Assembly: GCA_022360015.1 (NCBI GenBank)
Contig: JAKSDQ010000126.1
Coordinates: 106,780-170,779, forward strand
DNA: 64,000 nucleotides
Origin: Cytophagales bacterium
Lineage (GTDB): Bacteria > Bacteroidota > Bacteroidia > Cytophagales > Cyclobacteriaceae
Direction of reading: 5' to 3'
The notes beneath the pieces were generated by a model that was not told the origin of the DNA, searched no databases, and was given only the letters and a program-made list of their open reading frames with translations. The position numbers and the translations under genes were made by a program. This document shows positions 26,161-34,497 of the stretch, in pieces (the stretch's first letter is position 1; each line of letters begins with the position of its first letter).

Positions 26161-26721
26161 ATGAATCGTTCCTTAAAAAGCCTACCGGACCTTCAACTTT
26201 GGATTGAATTTAAGAGAGGTAACAGACAAGCATTCAAGCTTATATATTATACTTACCATCAGCATCTCTTCAACTATGGCCTGAAAGTTTCAGGCCATGC
26301 AGACATCGCGGAGGACTGTATCCAGGATTTATTTCTGAAATTGTGGAAAAACAGGGAAAACCTGGGGAATGTGCATTCGATTAAGTCTTATCTTTTTAAG
26401 TCCTTTCGCCGGATTTTGATAGATTTGATTAAATCGGATAAAAAAATCAGTGATATTATCGATTTGCCCGCCGAATATGATGTACATCTGAATATCGAAG
26501 AAATGCTCATTAAAAATGAGGTGTCCCGGCAGCAACTGTCAAGATTGGAAAAGGCGCTGAATAACCTGTCCAAGCGGCAAAAGGAAATTATTTACTTATG
26601 CTTTTACAAGGGCATGAGCTACAAAGAAATAACCGAAGTCATTCCTATCAAGTATCAAACCGTGCGGAACTGTATGCATGAAGCGATCAAAGTACTTCGA
26701 AAGCATGTGAGTTATCATTGA
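26161..26721 (+). CDS. ECF RNA polymerase sigma factor, probably serving the SusCD locus
   Basis: A 186-residue sigma factor with region 2 (WIEFKRGNRQAFKLIYYTYH; DIAEDCIQDLFLKLWKNREN) and region 4 (LSKRQKEIIYLCFYKGMSYK; KYQTVRNCMHEAIKVLRK). No FecR gene is next to it. The nearest FecR without its own sigma is at 38174-39190, at the opposite end of the minus-strand SusCD locus, so the pair may be split by an inversion. It converges on the RIFT-barrel gene with a 29-bp gap. Confidence 0.9.
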   Translation: MNRSLKSLPDLQLWIEFKRGNRQAFKLIYYTYHQHLFNYGLKVSGHADIAEDCIQDLFLKLWKNRENLGNVHSIKSYLFKSFRRILIDLIKSDKKISDIIDLPAEYDVHLNIEEMLIKNEVSRQQLSRLEKALNNLSKRQKEIIYLCFYKGMSYKEITEVIPIKYQTVRNCMHEAIKVLRKHVSYH

Positions 26722-26750
26722 GTGGGTGGTGGCTACCCAGCCCCCTCCTC

Positions 26751-29420
26751 CTACCGCTTCTTCGACACCCTATGCCCCTCTCCCTCCTGCTGTTCCCTTC
26801 TCAACCAATACAAAAGATAAGGAACATTATAGGCATGGGTCCATCCGAACACCCTGAGTCCTTGTGAAATGTCCCAGATGGCATGATCCATGTCGGTACC
26901 CTCATGATAGTCGGTTTCAGCAGGCAAATGGCTCACACTTTCCAGGGCCTGCTCCATCTCGTGTTGATCTTTCAGGCTATGGAGCGGCTTTTCCAGCTTC
27001 TCAGTCTTAAGAAATTCCGCCCGGCCCAGAGCCTCCCTGAAAAAGCTGGACTCACCGGTCAGTTCATAACCGACTAGCAAACTGTGGATAGTGGATAAAT
27101 AGGACTCATATTTATGATTCCAGGGAGGTACGTCCCTGACAGACCGGGCATGTCTCACCAGGGCACGGTGAACCTTGGGGTCGTCGGTGAGCTGCAGGTA
27201 TTTGCGTAGTGCATGCGAGGCGTAAACCTGGGAGTAGCCATAACGGTCGATTACCAGACTGGTGCACTGATCCGGTCCTCCCTGCAGGTTCAACATTCGG
27301 TGCACCCGGTCTTTTAGATCTTCAAAATAGCATTCATCCTTCGTAGCATCCCATACTTCCACCATGTTCCATACTGACAAATAAAGCCTTCTGCCCGTTA
27401 AACCATGATCTCCCCAAATTCTCCCGGAATAGGTATCAGCAGTTAGTTTTGCCACTTCCAAGCCGCGGTGGTTACCTGTGAGATAATAGGAAGCCAGCCA
27501 GCCCTGCACCCAAACATGGGCACTTAGCAAGGCAATCCAGTGCTGAGTGGCATGGCGCCTTCCGATTCCCAGGTAAGGAGTAGGTGGTGGTTGCTCCTTC
27601 GATTTCCAAAAATCCAGGGCGGGATTAGTATCTCCGTAATACCGGGCAGCTTTCGGCCAATGAATGTTGTCTACATCCATGGTGTGACGGCTCATCGCTT
27701 CTGCGGCCAGGTAGTATTTTCGCTCCCCTGTACGTATGAAGTGCATCCAAAGCATAAAATCCTGGGCTGGCTCATTGTTTGCCCAGATTTTCCATTCCTG
27801 CTTGAAGTAGTGCGTCATAAAATCTCCATAGTCAAACATACCGTACCATGGCTCCCACTGTTGGTTAAACAACATCCAATCCATTTTATAGTCCAACCCC
27901 CTTTCATATTCAGCATAGCTTCCCAACCGTGGAGAAAATGAACCATAAACGCGGGAATCGGCGTACCATTGAGGACTCACATGCGCTACCGGGGGATTTA
28001 AAAAGTAATTAAGGGTTCGCTCAACTTCTCCGGTGCCTTCGGCGGCCGTATGAAAGTCATAGGCCAACTCGGTGGTCTTGGCCAACCCCTGTGCAAAATT
28101 ATCCAGCATTTGACCTTCGGTTTTGTTTGACCACCGGGCAAAGCTCATGGGTTCAACAGAAGGTGTCCAAATGTAGGCATACACACGACTACTGTCTCGG
28201 TCGATTTTTATCTCTTTGGGATATTCTTCCAGGAAGTATCGCATGCCAACGCCAATCCCCCATTTTTCATCGGAAATATCTATCCAGCCCATAGCCTTTT
28301 CAAAGGACTTTATGGTTTTGGCACCGGTGGTAATACTGGCTTGAAAACCTTGAATACGCTTTGCAGATGATGATTGGGGTAGCGGGGGTATGCGATTGGG
28401 TTTGGGGCCTGTTTGCATAACCGAAATATGGTCACCTGACTGAACGGGGGTTTTATAAATTCGTTGGACACCCTGTTCCCACCATGCACCTTCCCGGTAA
28501 CCGGTTTTGAAATCAGCATTTCCGGACAGCCGGTAGCTCAAACACAGGCCGGTTCCTGCAATGCGATCGTTGGGTTGCATCCAGCCAGGGTCATCTTCCC
28601 TATCCTCATGTATAATTTTCTCTGATTGCGTGGCTATTAATGCATGTTCCCCTTCTTCCGGCTTATGTTTATCGGGAATACCAGTGTAAGTCAGGGTATG
28701 CAAAACCCTGATGTAAGACTTGCCCGCATAGGCATGGATTCGTATGACAAAGGGTGAAGGGTTATTATCCACTCTGGTATAATGGTACATCCCTTCCATC
28801 CTTAGAATAGCGTGGAGCGGCCCCGATCCCTTTTCTTTTACCGTATGTGTGATCACAGCCCTGGACGGATCAATGCCGGCATCATCCAGGATATCCAGGA
28901 AAGAACCCCTTCCGTTCGGTCCTTCGGCAATAACATCCTCTTCGCTAAAGCCATCTCCATCGAGATCAAACATGACCTGATTCAAAAAACCTCCTTCACC
29001 TTTTTTCACTGTTAACCGTAATGGCCCGGTATTTATTTCGGCATAACCATTTGTACGCTGACTATTTATAATTACCACGCTTTCTCCTTCGACAGGCGCC
29101 CTGCTCACATCTTCGCCGTACTCAAGTATATAATCGGATGAACGCGCTGCAAAAAAGAATACCCAAATCCACTTGACACTACCATCCAACGGCTCCCAGG
29201 AAGTTACTTCCGTTATCTGGGAGGGAATCTCCTCACCGTTTTTATTCAATAGCCGTACATGGTCCGGAGAAAACAATACACCCCGCGGGAAAGGAACCCC
29301 CAATGTCAAAGGTGCCCCAAACGCCACATTTTCTACTTTTACCGGAATGCGATCAGCCGCATAACTTGCGAAGCTGACAACAAAAAGGAGACCAATTATT
29401 CTTATTTTCAATGGTATCAT
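26751..29420 (-). CDS. secreted RIFT-barrel protein, putative polysaccharide lyase/hydrolase
   Basis: An 889-residue exported protein (signal peptide ending SYAA). The N-terminal 250 residues read VKVENVAFGAPLTLGVPFPR, LLNKNGEEIPSQITEVTSWE and WVFFFAA, resembling the RIFT-barrel domain found in exo-rhamnogalacturonan-lyase (PcRGLX/YetA)-like proteins. The C-terminal half is helix- and Trp-rich (WYGMFDYGDFMTHYF; NNEPAQDFMLWMHFIRTGER), as in an alpha/alpha toroid. It is the last gene of the leftward SusCD locus and probably its main glycan-active enzyme. The substrate is inferred only from the family link (uronic-acid-containing pectins). Confidence 0.7.
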   Translation of the reverse strand: MIPLKIRIIGLLFVVSFASYAADRIPVKVENVAFGAPLTLGVPFPRGVLFSPDHVRLLNKNGEEIPSQITEVTSWEPLDGSVKWIWVFFFAARSSDYILEYGEDVSRAPVEGESVVIINSQRTNGYAEINTGPLRLTVKKGEGGFLNQVMFDLDGDGFSEEDVIAEGPNGRGSFLDILDDAGIDPSRAVITHTVKEKGSGPLHAILRMEGMYHYTRVDNNPSPFVIRIHAYAGKSYIRVLHTLTYTGIPDKHKPEEGEHALIATQSEKIIHEDREDDPGWMQPNDRIAGTGLCLSYRLSGNADFKTGYREGAWWEQGVQRIYKTPVQSGDHISVMQTGPKPNRIPPLPQSSSAKRIQGFQASITTGAKTIKSFEKAMGWIDISDEKWGIGVGMRYFLEEYPKEIKIDRDSSRVYAYIWTPSVEPMSFARWSNKTEGQMLDNFAQGLAKTTELAYDFHTAAEGTGEVERTLNYFLNPPVAHVSPQWYADSRVYGSFSPRLGSYAEYERGLDYKMDWMLFNQQWEPWYGMFDYGDFMTHYFKQEWKIWANNEPAQDFMLWMHFIRTGERKYYLAAEAMSRHTMDVDNIHWPKAARYYGDTNPALDFWKSKEQPPPTPYLGIGRRHATQHWIALLSAHVWVQGWLASYYLTGNHRGLEVAKLTADTYSGRIWGDHGLTGRRLYLSVWNMVEVWDATKDECYFEDLKDRVHRMLNLQGGPDQCTSLVIDRYGYSQVYASHALRKYLQLTDDPKVHRALVRHARSVRDVPPWNHKYESYLSTIHSLLVGYELTGESSFFREALGRAEFLKTEKLEKPLHSLKDQHEMEQALESVSHLPAETDYHEGTDMDHAIWDISQGLRVFGWTHAYNVPYLLYWLRREQQEGEGHRVSKKR

Positions 29421-29499
29421 ATAAGCCTGCTAAAAAGGATGCGATTCAAACGTTATGCTCTTTTAAATTAAGACAGGAAGGAATGCAAATTGTACCGAA

Positions 29500-29901
29500 T
29501 TATGGGGTGGTTTTAATTGACAATTGCCAACAAAGCGTAGCCGCACCGAAGACCGCAATATGAGGTGTTTCGGAAACCTCGATGGTAAGCCGGTCAACGA
29601 CAGGGCTGTAGGCGAAGGTTTTCAGCTTGAGATATACTTCCTTCCACGACGGAATATTTTGCACATCATATACGATACCGTTTTTGGTATCCACAACGCC
29701 GGGCACCCCAACGCCTATCCCTGCCACGTCGCTTTCATAAATCCGGTCGATGACGTCGATCACCTCCTTTAAAACCTCTGCTTCAGCACCTTGTGAAGTA
29801 ATACTCCGGCTTGCCAGCTTAGCCATTCGATGATCAGATATTAATCCGGCCCTAACATTAGTGCCACCCAGGTCGACACCTATCATTGACTTATGATTCA
29901 T
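29500..29901 (-). pseudogene. internally deleted ROK-family sugar kinase
   Basis: From the ATG at 29901 the frame reads MNHKSMIGVDLGGTNVRAGL and VAGIGVGVPGVVDTKNGIVY, a normal ROK N-terminus with its ATP-binding loop, up to NIPSWKEVYLK. It then jumps to FAYSPVVDRLTIEVSETPHI and AVFGAATL, the family's C-terminal end. The zinc motif, the NDAN region and the catalytic middle (about 170-180 residues) are absent, leaving 133 residues instead of about 300. The frame is kept, which points to an in-frame deletion. Its start overlaps the end of the MFS remnant by 11 bp, so they were one operon. The product cannot be an active kinase. Confidence 0.75.
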
Positions 29902-30355
29902 AACTCCCCATTTCTTTTTTCCTAAGGCTAATGGTCTCACGATTGATCAGAGGCTTCGACCAAAATCCGATACGCATAATGTAGCCAGGGGTAAGGTACA
30001 AAAAAAACAGGCCCGTTTTCAGGCCAAAAAGATCACCTATCCATCGTACAATCAGTGGAATAATGGCACCACCGGCGACCCTAAGCAGTGGGTTGATAGC
30101 TACCTGCAACATGGCCATGCCGGAGCCTATAAAAAAAAGGGAAACAATGTAAACCAGATAACCGGGAGCGAGTGCCAATAGCAAGGCACCGGCAAATGAA
30201 ATAAAAAAAGCAAAGGGCAGCAGGCCTGCTAAAGTTAAACACAGATCAAAGCTTTCAATAATATCAGGAACAAGTGGTCCGATAATATCGGTTAAAAATG
30301 AAATGACAAAAAAAGTCAGGAGGATTAGTCCAATGGCATCGTAGTTTCGTTGCAT
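29891..30355 (-). pseudogene. internally deleted sugar MFS transporter (FucP/NagP-like)
   Basis: A 154-residue frame starting MQRNYDAIGLILLTFFVISF. Its first 95 residues look like the first helices of a FucP-type sugar:proton symporter (LQVAINPLLRVAGG). It then passes directly to the last helices (AIIPLIVRWIGDLFGLKTGL; FWSKPLIN). About 275 residues of a normal 430 are missing without loss of frame. The junction falls at a Gly-Gly that occurs on both sides in intact relatives, consistent with deletion between short repeats (inference). The remaining four or so helices cannot form a transporter. Confidence 0.75.
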
Positions 30356-30370
30356 AGGGTTAATTTTACT

Positions 30371-31243
30371 TCATCGTAACATAGGGAATAATTTCCAGAT
30401 TTCATCATCGCTGGGCTGTAATCCGTATTCGGCTATTTCCAGGGCCTCGGCATATTGCACATTTTTAGCTTTATTCGCACCATACCATTTTTCCAGGGAT
30501 TTACGCATGACAGGGGATATCTTGCGACCTTTTACCCTTTTGGCCAGCCATTCCCTTCGTTCAGCTTTTCCTTCCGGTACCTCATCCAGTTTGCCATCCA
30601 CCCAGGCCAGCCATTCGTAAAACTGCGATACATGTGCGTCCATGCCGTTTATTTTCTTTTCAATCGTGTCGTCAATGGCCACGACGATATCGGGGCTAAA
30701 GGGATTAGGTTTCTGAAAATGATCCTGCATGTACAAAAACAAGGGGTTCTTTTTCAAAGGAGGTGTATCGGGCGTAACATTGGGTACAATGACGAGGTAG
30801 GCGGCATCCTGCACAACTTTTCCGGCATTTCGGTGATCAGGATGATAGTCGTTGGGCCTCAGGCCTAGTACAATGTCTGCATCCCACTCCCGGATTTTTC
30901 TGATCACCTGGTGTCGTACCTGCAAAGTAGGCAGGAGTTCGGCATCGTGATTATCAAGCACATCATATTCGACGCCCAGACGCCGGCCGGCTTCTTTTGC
31001 TTCAGCACGCCGGCGTTTGCCAAGGGCACCTCCTCCCTCACGCTGATGGCCCGCATCGCCGTTGGTCAGTGACAAAAACTTTACCGCATGCCCCATTTCC
31101 GCAAATTTAGCAGCAGTTCCCCCGAATTTACTGTCACAATCATCGGGATGGGCCCCAATGGCGATGATCCGGAGCTGGCGATTTTGGGAGTTTCCAACCA
31201 ATACAAAAAAAAGTGCCAGAACAAACAAGACTATTCTTCTCAT
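30371..31243 (-). CDS. secreted PIG-L (LmbE-type) deacetylase
   Basis: A 290-residue zinc deacetylase of the N-acetylglucosaminyl-PI deacetylase family. The zinc motif AHPDD (IAIGAHPDDCDSKFGG) and the second motif YHPDH (RPNDYHPDHRNAG) are intact. Unusually for cytoplasmic LmbE enzymes, a signal peptide precedes it (MRRIVLFVLALFFVLVGNSQ), which places it in the periplasm or outside. It lies 15 bp upstream of the MFS remnant in the leftward SusCD locus and probably removes N-acetyl groups from an amino-sugar oligomer after SusCD import. Substrate not determinable. Confidence 0.9.
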   Translation of the reverse strand: MRRIVLFVLALFFVLVGNSQNRQLRIIAIGAHPDDCDSKFGGTAAKFAEMGHAVKFLSLTNGDAGHQREGGGALGKRRRAEAKEAGRRLGVEYDVLDNHDAELLPTLQVRHQVIRKIREWDADIVLGLRPNDYHPDHRNAGKVVQDAAYLVIVPNVTPDTPPLKKNPLFLYMQDHFQKPNPFSPDIVVAIDDTIEKKINGMDAHVSQFYEWLAWVDGKLDEVPEGKAERREWLAKRVKGRKISPVMRKSLEKWYGANKAKNVQYAEALEIAEYGLQPSDDEIWKLFPMLR

Positions 31244-31565
31244 GATAATTAAGCATTTAGATTTAACACAGCATAAGTTAATAATAATATCAGGTATTAT
31301 TATCTAAGACATGTTAAATACAGCTTTGTACCTGATATACTGCCAGGATCCTGAATCGGGTTAATGTCCCGGGATAACCATTGCCATAACATGCTTACAA
31401 CATGACAATAACTTTCAGGATTTGTGTTCTGTAATGGCTTTTATGGATAGTACATCAATGCTCATACTAACATTGTGCTATCGATATATTTCCCGGGAGC
31501 GTCTGGGGATCATACTCGTTCATATTCAGGTGATTATTGGACGGCACAATTTGTCGACAAATGGC
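31244..31565. other. gap between PIG-L and flavoenzyme genes
   Basis: 322 bp between two minus-strand genes of the same locus. No convincing frame or hairpin was found. The break in spacing suggests either a separate promoter for the PIG-L end of the locus or a lost gene. Confidence 0.4.
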
Positions 31566-32795
31566 TTAAACCGGGGGCTGTCGGTTGTAAAGATCAAACC
31601 TTTTAAGAGAGAATTCATCAGGAACGGACGATTCTCCGGCAATGGCAGCGGCGGCTAATTCACCCAGTGCCGGGCCGTGTTTGAAACCATGGCCGGAGCC
31701 ACCTCCCAATAACCACACGTTGGCAGCTTCGGGATGCTGGTCCATGATAAAATGCTCATCAGGCGTATTGCTGTACTGGCAAACCCTGGATTCAACCAGC
31801 GGGACATGCTTCAGCACGGGAAAACGGAAAGCCAGGTAATTACGGGCTTTTTCAAGCTCATCACCTGACACTATCCGGTCTTCACAGGTTGGATCAAAGA
31901 TTTTACCCTTGCCATGAGCAGCAATCTTAAAACCGCGATTTTGGGTTTGCGGAAATCCATAATACATATGTTCACGATCCAGGTCAAGCCAGGGAGGCAG
32001 GTGGTCTTCGAAAGAGGAAACAAGACCGGATGGCATACCAAAGTAAAAAACCTCCTGACGACTGACGATTATTTTATTACCAAGCAATTCGGGAAAAATT
32101 TCCGGCATCCAGGGACCGCAGGCGAAAACATAGGCGTCGCCCTCCAGTTTTTCATTTTTTAATAAAAGGTTATTTAACCGGCCGTTGCTTATAACCCCGG
32201 GCAAGGCCTCACTTTGCACATAGGTACCCCCTTCCGCGATAAATCTTTTTGTTACACTTATACAAGCCTCTCTGGCCAATAAGTAGCCCGCTTTTTTTTC
32301 CAATACCAAGCCACTTAAATCCGATACATGCAGCGCCGGATAGCGCTTCCCGGCTTCGGTTGGCGTTAATCTTTCATAAGACAGTTTCAGTGCATCGAGC
32401 ACTTGCAGTGACGCTTCCACAAAGCCACCGTCATACGAATCATTAATAAACCACAAAGCACCACTGGGGAAAAACAATTGTTTGTCCAGACTTTTTTCAT
32501 TTTCAAGCCATAATTCCAGGGAGCGGGCTGCTAAGCGGGTGTATAGGTTACCAATGCCATAAACACAACGCAACAGCCTGGTTTCACCACCAGAACTGGA
32601 GCTGGCATTGCCAGGGCCCCATAAGTCAACATTTATGACTTTGAAACCTTTTCTCAAAAGCCACAAAGAGGTCCAACCCCCAAAGGCCCCTGCCCCCACC
32701 ACGACAATGGTGGCTTTGGTTGTTAAGCCCGGGGGAATATTTGCCACCGGTTTATGCTGGTTTCTTGCTTTAGTTATTTCAGATTTGGCATTCAT
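31566..32795 (-). CDS. FAD-dependent oxidoreductase, sarcosine-oxidase (MSOX/MTOX) type
   Basis: A 409-residue flavoenzyme. The Rossmann motif GAGAFGGW lies near residue 35 and is followed by SSSSGGETRLLR, the family's substrate-side loop. Near the C-terminus VCQYSNTPDEHFIMDQHP and GGGSGHGFKHGPALGE match monomeric sarcosine oxidase, and Cys339 aligns with the cysteine that binds FAD covalently there. There is no signal peptide, so it is cytoplasmic. It sits between SusD and the PIG-L deacetylase, which suggests oxidation of a secondary amine or amino-sugar derivative released from the imported glycan. That placement-based role is inference. The first 25 residues form a hydrophilic extension. 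Confidence 0.88.
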   Translation of the reverse strand: MNAKSEITKARNQHKPVANIPPGLTTKATIVVVGAGAFGGWTSLWLLRKGFKVINVDLWGPGNASSSSGGETRLLRCVYGIGNLYTRLAARSLELWLENEKSLDKQLFFPSGALWFINDSYDGGFVEASLQVLDALKLSYERLTPTEAGKRYPALHVSDLSGLVLEKKAGYLLAREACISVTKRFIAEGGTYVQSEALPGVISNGRLNNLLLKNEKLEGDAYVFACGPWMPEIFPELLGNKIIVSRQEVFYFGMPSGLVSSFEDHLPPWLDLDREHMYYGFPQTQNRGFKIAAHGKGKIFDPTCEDRIVSGDELEKARNYLAFRFPVLKHVPLVESRVCQYSNTPDEHFIMDQHPEAANVWLLGGGSGHGFKHGPALGELAAAAIAGESSVPDEFSLKRFDLYNRQPPV

Positions 32796-33049
32796 CCATG
32801 TAAATTAATCAAATAATGCCCAAATATACATTCATCCCTGAGTGACCGTGAAACCCAATTTCCCTTTGTCATCAATGGGCCCCGTCAGATCCCAGCCTAA
32901 AATGACATTACGATGAAGTATTAGAGGTATTTAACGACCATTGAAAAAAATTAATAAATGGGCTTTCATGGCAAAAGGGGTTAAAAGTAACCAGCCCATA
33001 CCGTCACGTACAGGCTGGCAATAAAACAGATATTCTGACGCTCACTGTA

Positions 33050-34477
33050 TCAATATCCCGGATTCTGGATAAAAGTTTCCGGGTTGAGGTCAATTTCCCT
33101 TTGTGGGATGGCAAAGAGCAGATTGGCCTCTTTTCCTTGCGCCTGCATGATGCGCATCGCCACACCGAACCGCTTCAAATCGGCCCAACGGTGATTTTCG
33201 AAGGCCAGTTCTACCCGTCTTTCCTGCAATAACTTCTCTTCGAAAGTTCCTGGAGTGTTGGCGTCAACAGGGTCAAGTCCGGCACGATTTCGTATTTGGT
33301 TGATCAAGTCATAGGCCTCATCACTTTCACCAATCGCTTCAGCAAGCATCAGGAGCACGTCTGCATAGCGGAGCACTATGAAATTATTTGGAGCGTCATC
33401 TTCATTAAAAGCGTTGACAGTACCGTATTTGACAATAAACCTGGCATCATTGGCAGAACTGGTGAGCAATACGCCCTGCTCATCCACATAAATGGTATCC
33501 ATAGAAGTGAGCAGGCGGCTGTCATTAGGCTCATAGGCCGCCAGTATATCACGTGTAGGCCTGTTACGAAAATCACCGACACTTATCGGAAGTTCCGGTA
33601 GCGGCGAAAATTGATTGGTAAACAAATTACCTGTTCCAAAGCCCCCTCCCTGAAACTGAACTTCGAAGATGGACTCATTGTTATTTTCATGCTCAACGCC
33701 CCACAAATCCGCATAATTCTGAAGCAGACTGTAACCGTAATCACTGATTATTCTTCTTAAAACGGTTTCTGCGGCACTATTTTCCCCTATGGTAAGATAT
33801 ACCTTTGACAACAACGCAGCGGCAGCACCACGCGTGGCCTTTCCAACATTGGAAGCATCATAGGTCACAGGCAGCAACGATTCGGCTTCTGCCAGATCCT
33901 GTGCAATCCGGTTGTAGATGACATCGGCTGATACCTGTACATGGCTTTTTCCTTCCTCTACCGATCTGGTTTCAGTCAGTATCAGGGGAACATTGCCAAA
34001 CGACACTGCCAAATGATAGTACATAAGTGACCTGAGAAACAACACCTCACCTCTCAACTGATCCTTCAAGGCCTGATCCATCGGGATGGGATCTATGCGA
34101 TCAAGCACAATATTGCACCTTGAGATACACAGGTAGGAATCAACATAGGCATTGGTGACGATCTCACTGGTGGAAATTTCATCAAAATCCTCAATAACGG
34201 CCCGCTCCCGGGCAAGACCCGTGGTACCGGGGCCCTGGTCTGTATTGTCTGACCGCATTTCCTGCATAATCCAGTAGCTTTCATTGTAGGTGCCGTTGAG
34301 TAGCAACGCGCTGTAGGCGGCGTTGACTGCCACTTCCATGTCAGCAGCTGTTCGATAAAAGTTCTGAACATTGCGTTGTGAAATTGGCGCAAGGTCGGTA
34401 AAATCCTCACTGCATGCGCCAAGAAGCCCCAAAAGCAAGACAACAACTGTTATTTTCGCTTTCATTTGATTTGCCAT
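33050..34477 (-). CDS. SusD/RagB-family nutrient-binding lipoprotein
   Basis: A 475-residue surface lipoprotein with lipobox LLGAC (Cys22), the opening YRTAADMEVAVNAAYSALL, tetratricopeptide-like helices (GEVLFLRSLMYYHLAVSFGN; ATRGAAAALLSKVYLTIGEN) and the C-terminal RYADVLLMLAEA and LLQERRVELAFENHRWADLK signatures of SusD proteins. It is encoded 20 bp downstream of the SusC gene and forms the lid of that transporter. The set of sugar-binding residues cannot be read reliably, so the glycan is unknown. Confidence 0.95.
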   Translation of the reverse strand: MANQMKAKITVVVLLLGLLGACSEDFTDLAPISQRNVQNFYRTAADMEVAVNAAYSALLLNGTYNESYWIMQEMRSDNTDQGPGTTGLARERAVIEDFDEISTSEIVTNAYVDSYLCISRCNIVLDRIDPIPMDQALKDQLRGEVLFLRSLMYYHLAVSFGNVPLILTETRSVEEGKSHVQVSADVIYNRIAQDLAEAESLLPVTYDASNVGKATRGAAAALLSKVYLTIGENSAAETVLRRIISDYGYSLLQNYADLWGVEHENNNESIFEVQFQGGGFGTGNLFTNQFSPLPELPISVGDFRNRPTRDILAAYEPNDSRLLTSMDTIYVDEQGVLLTSSANDARFIVKYGTVNAFNEDDAPNNFIVLRYADVLLMLAEAIGESDEAYDLINQIRNRAGLDPVDANTPGTFEEKLLQERRVELAFENHRWADLKRFGVAMRIMQAQGKEANLLFAIPQREIDLNPETFIQNPGY

Positions 34478-34497
34478 TTAGAAATAAAGACTAAGCA

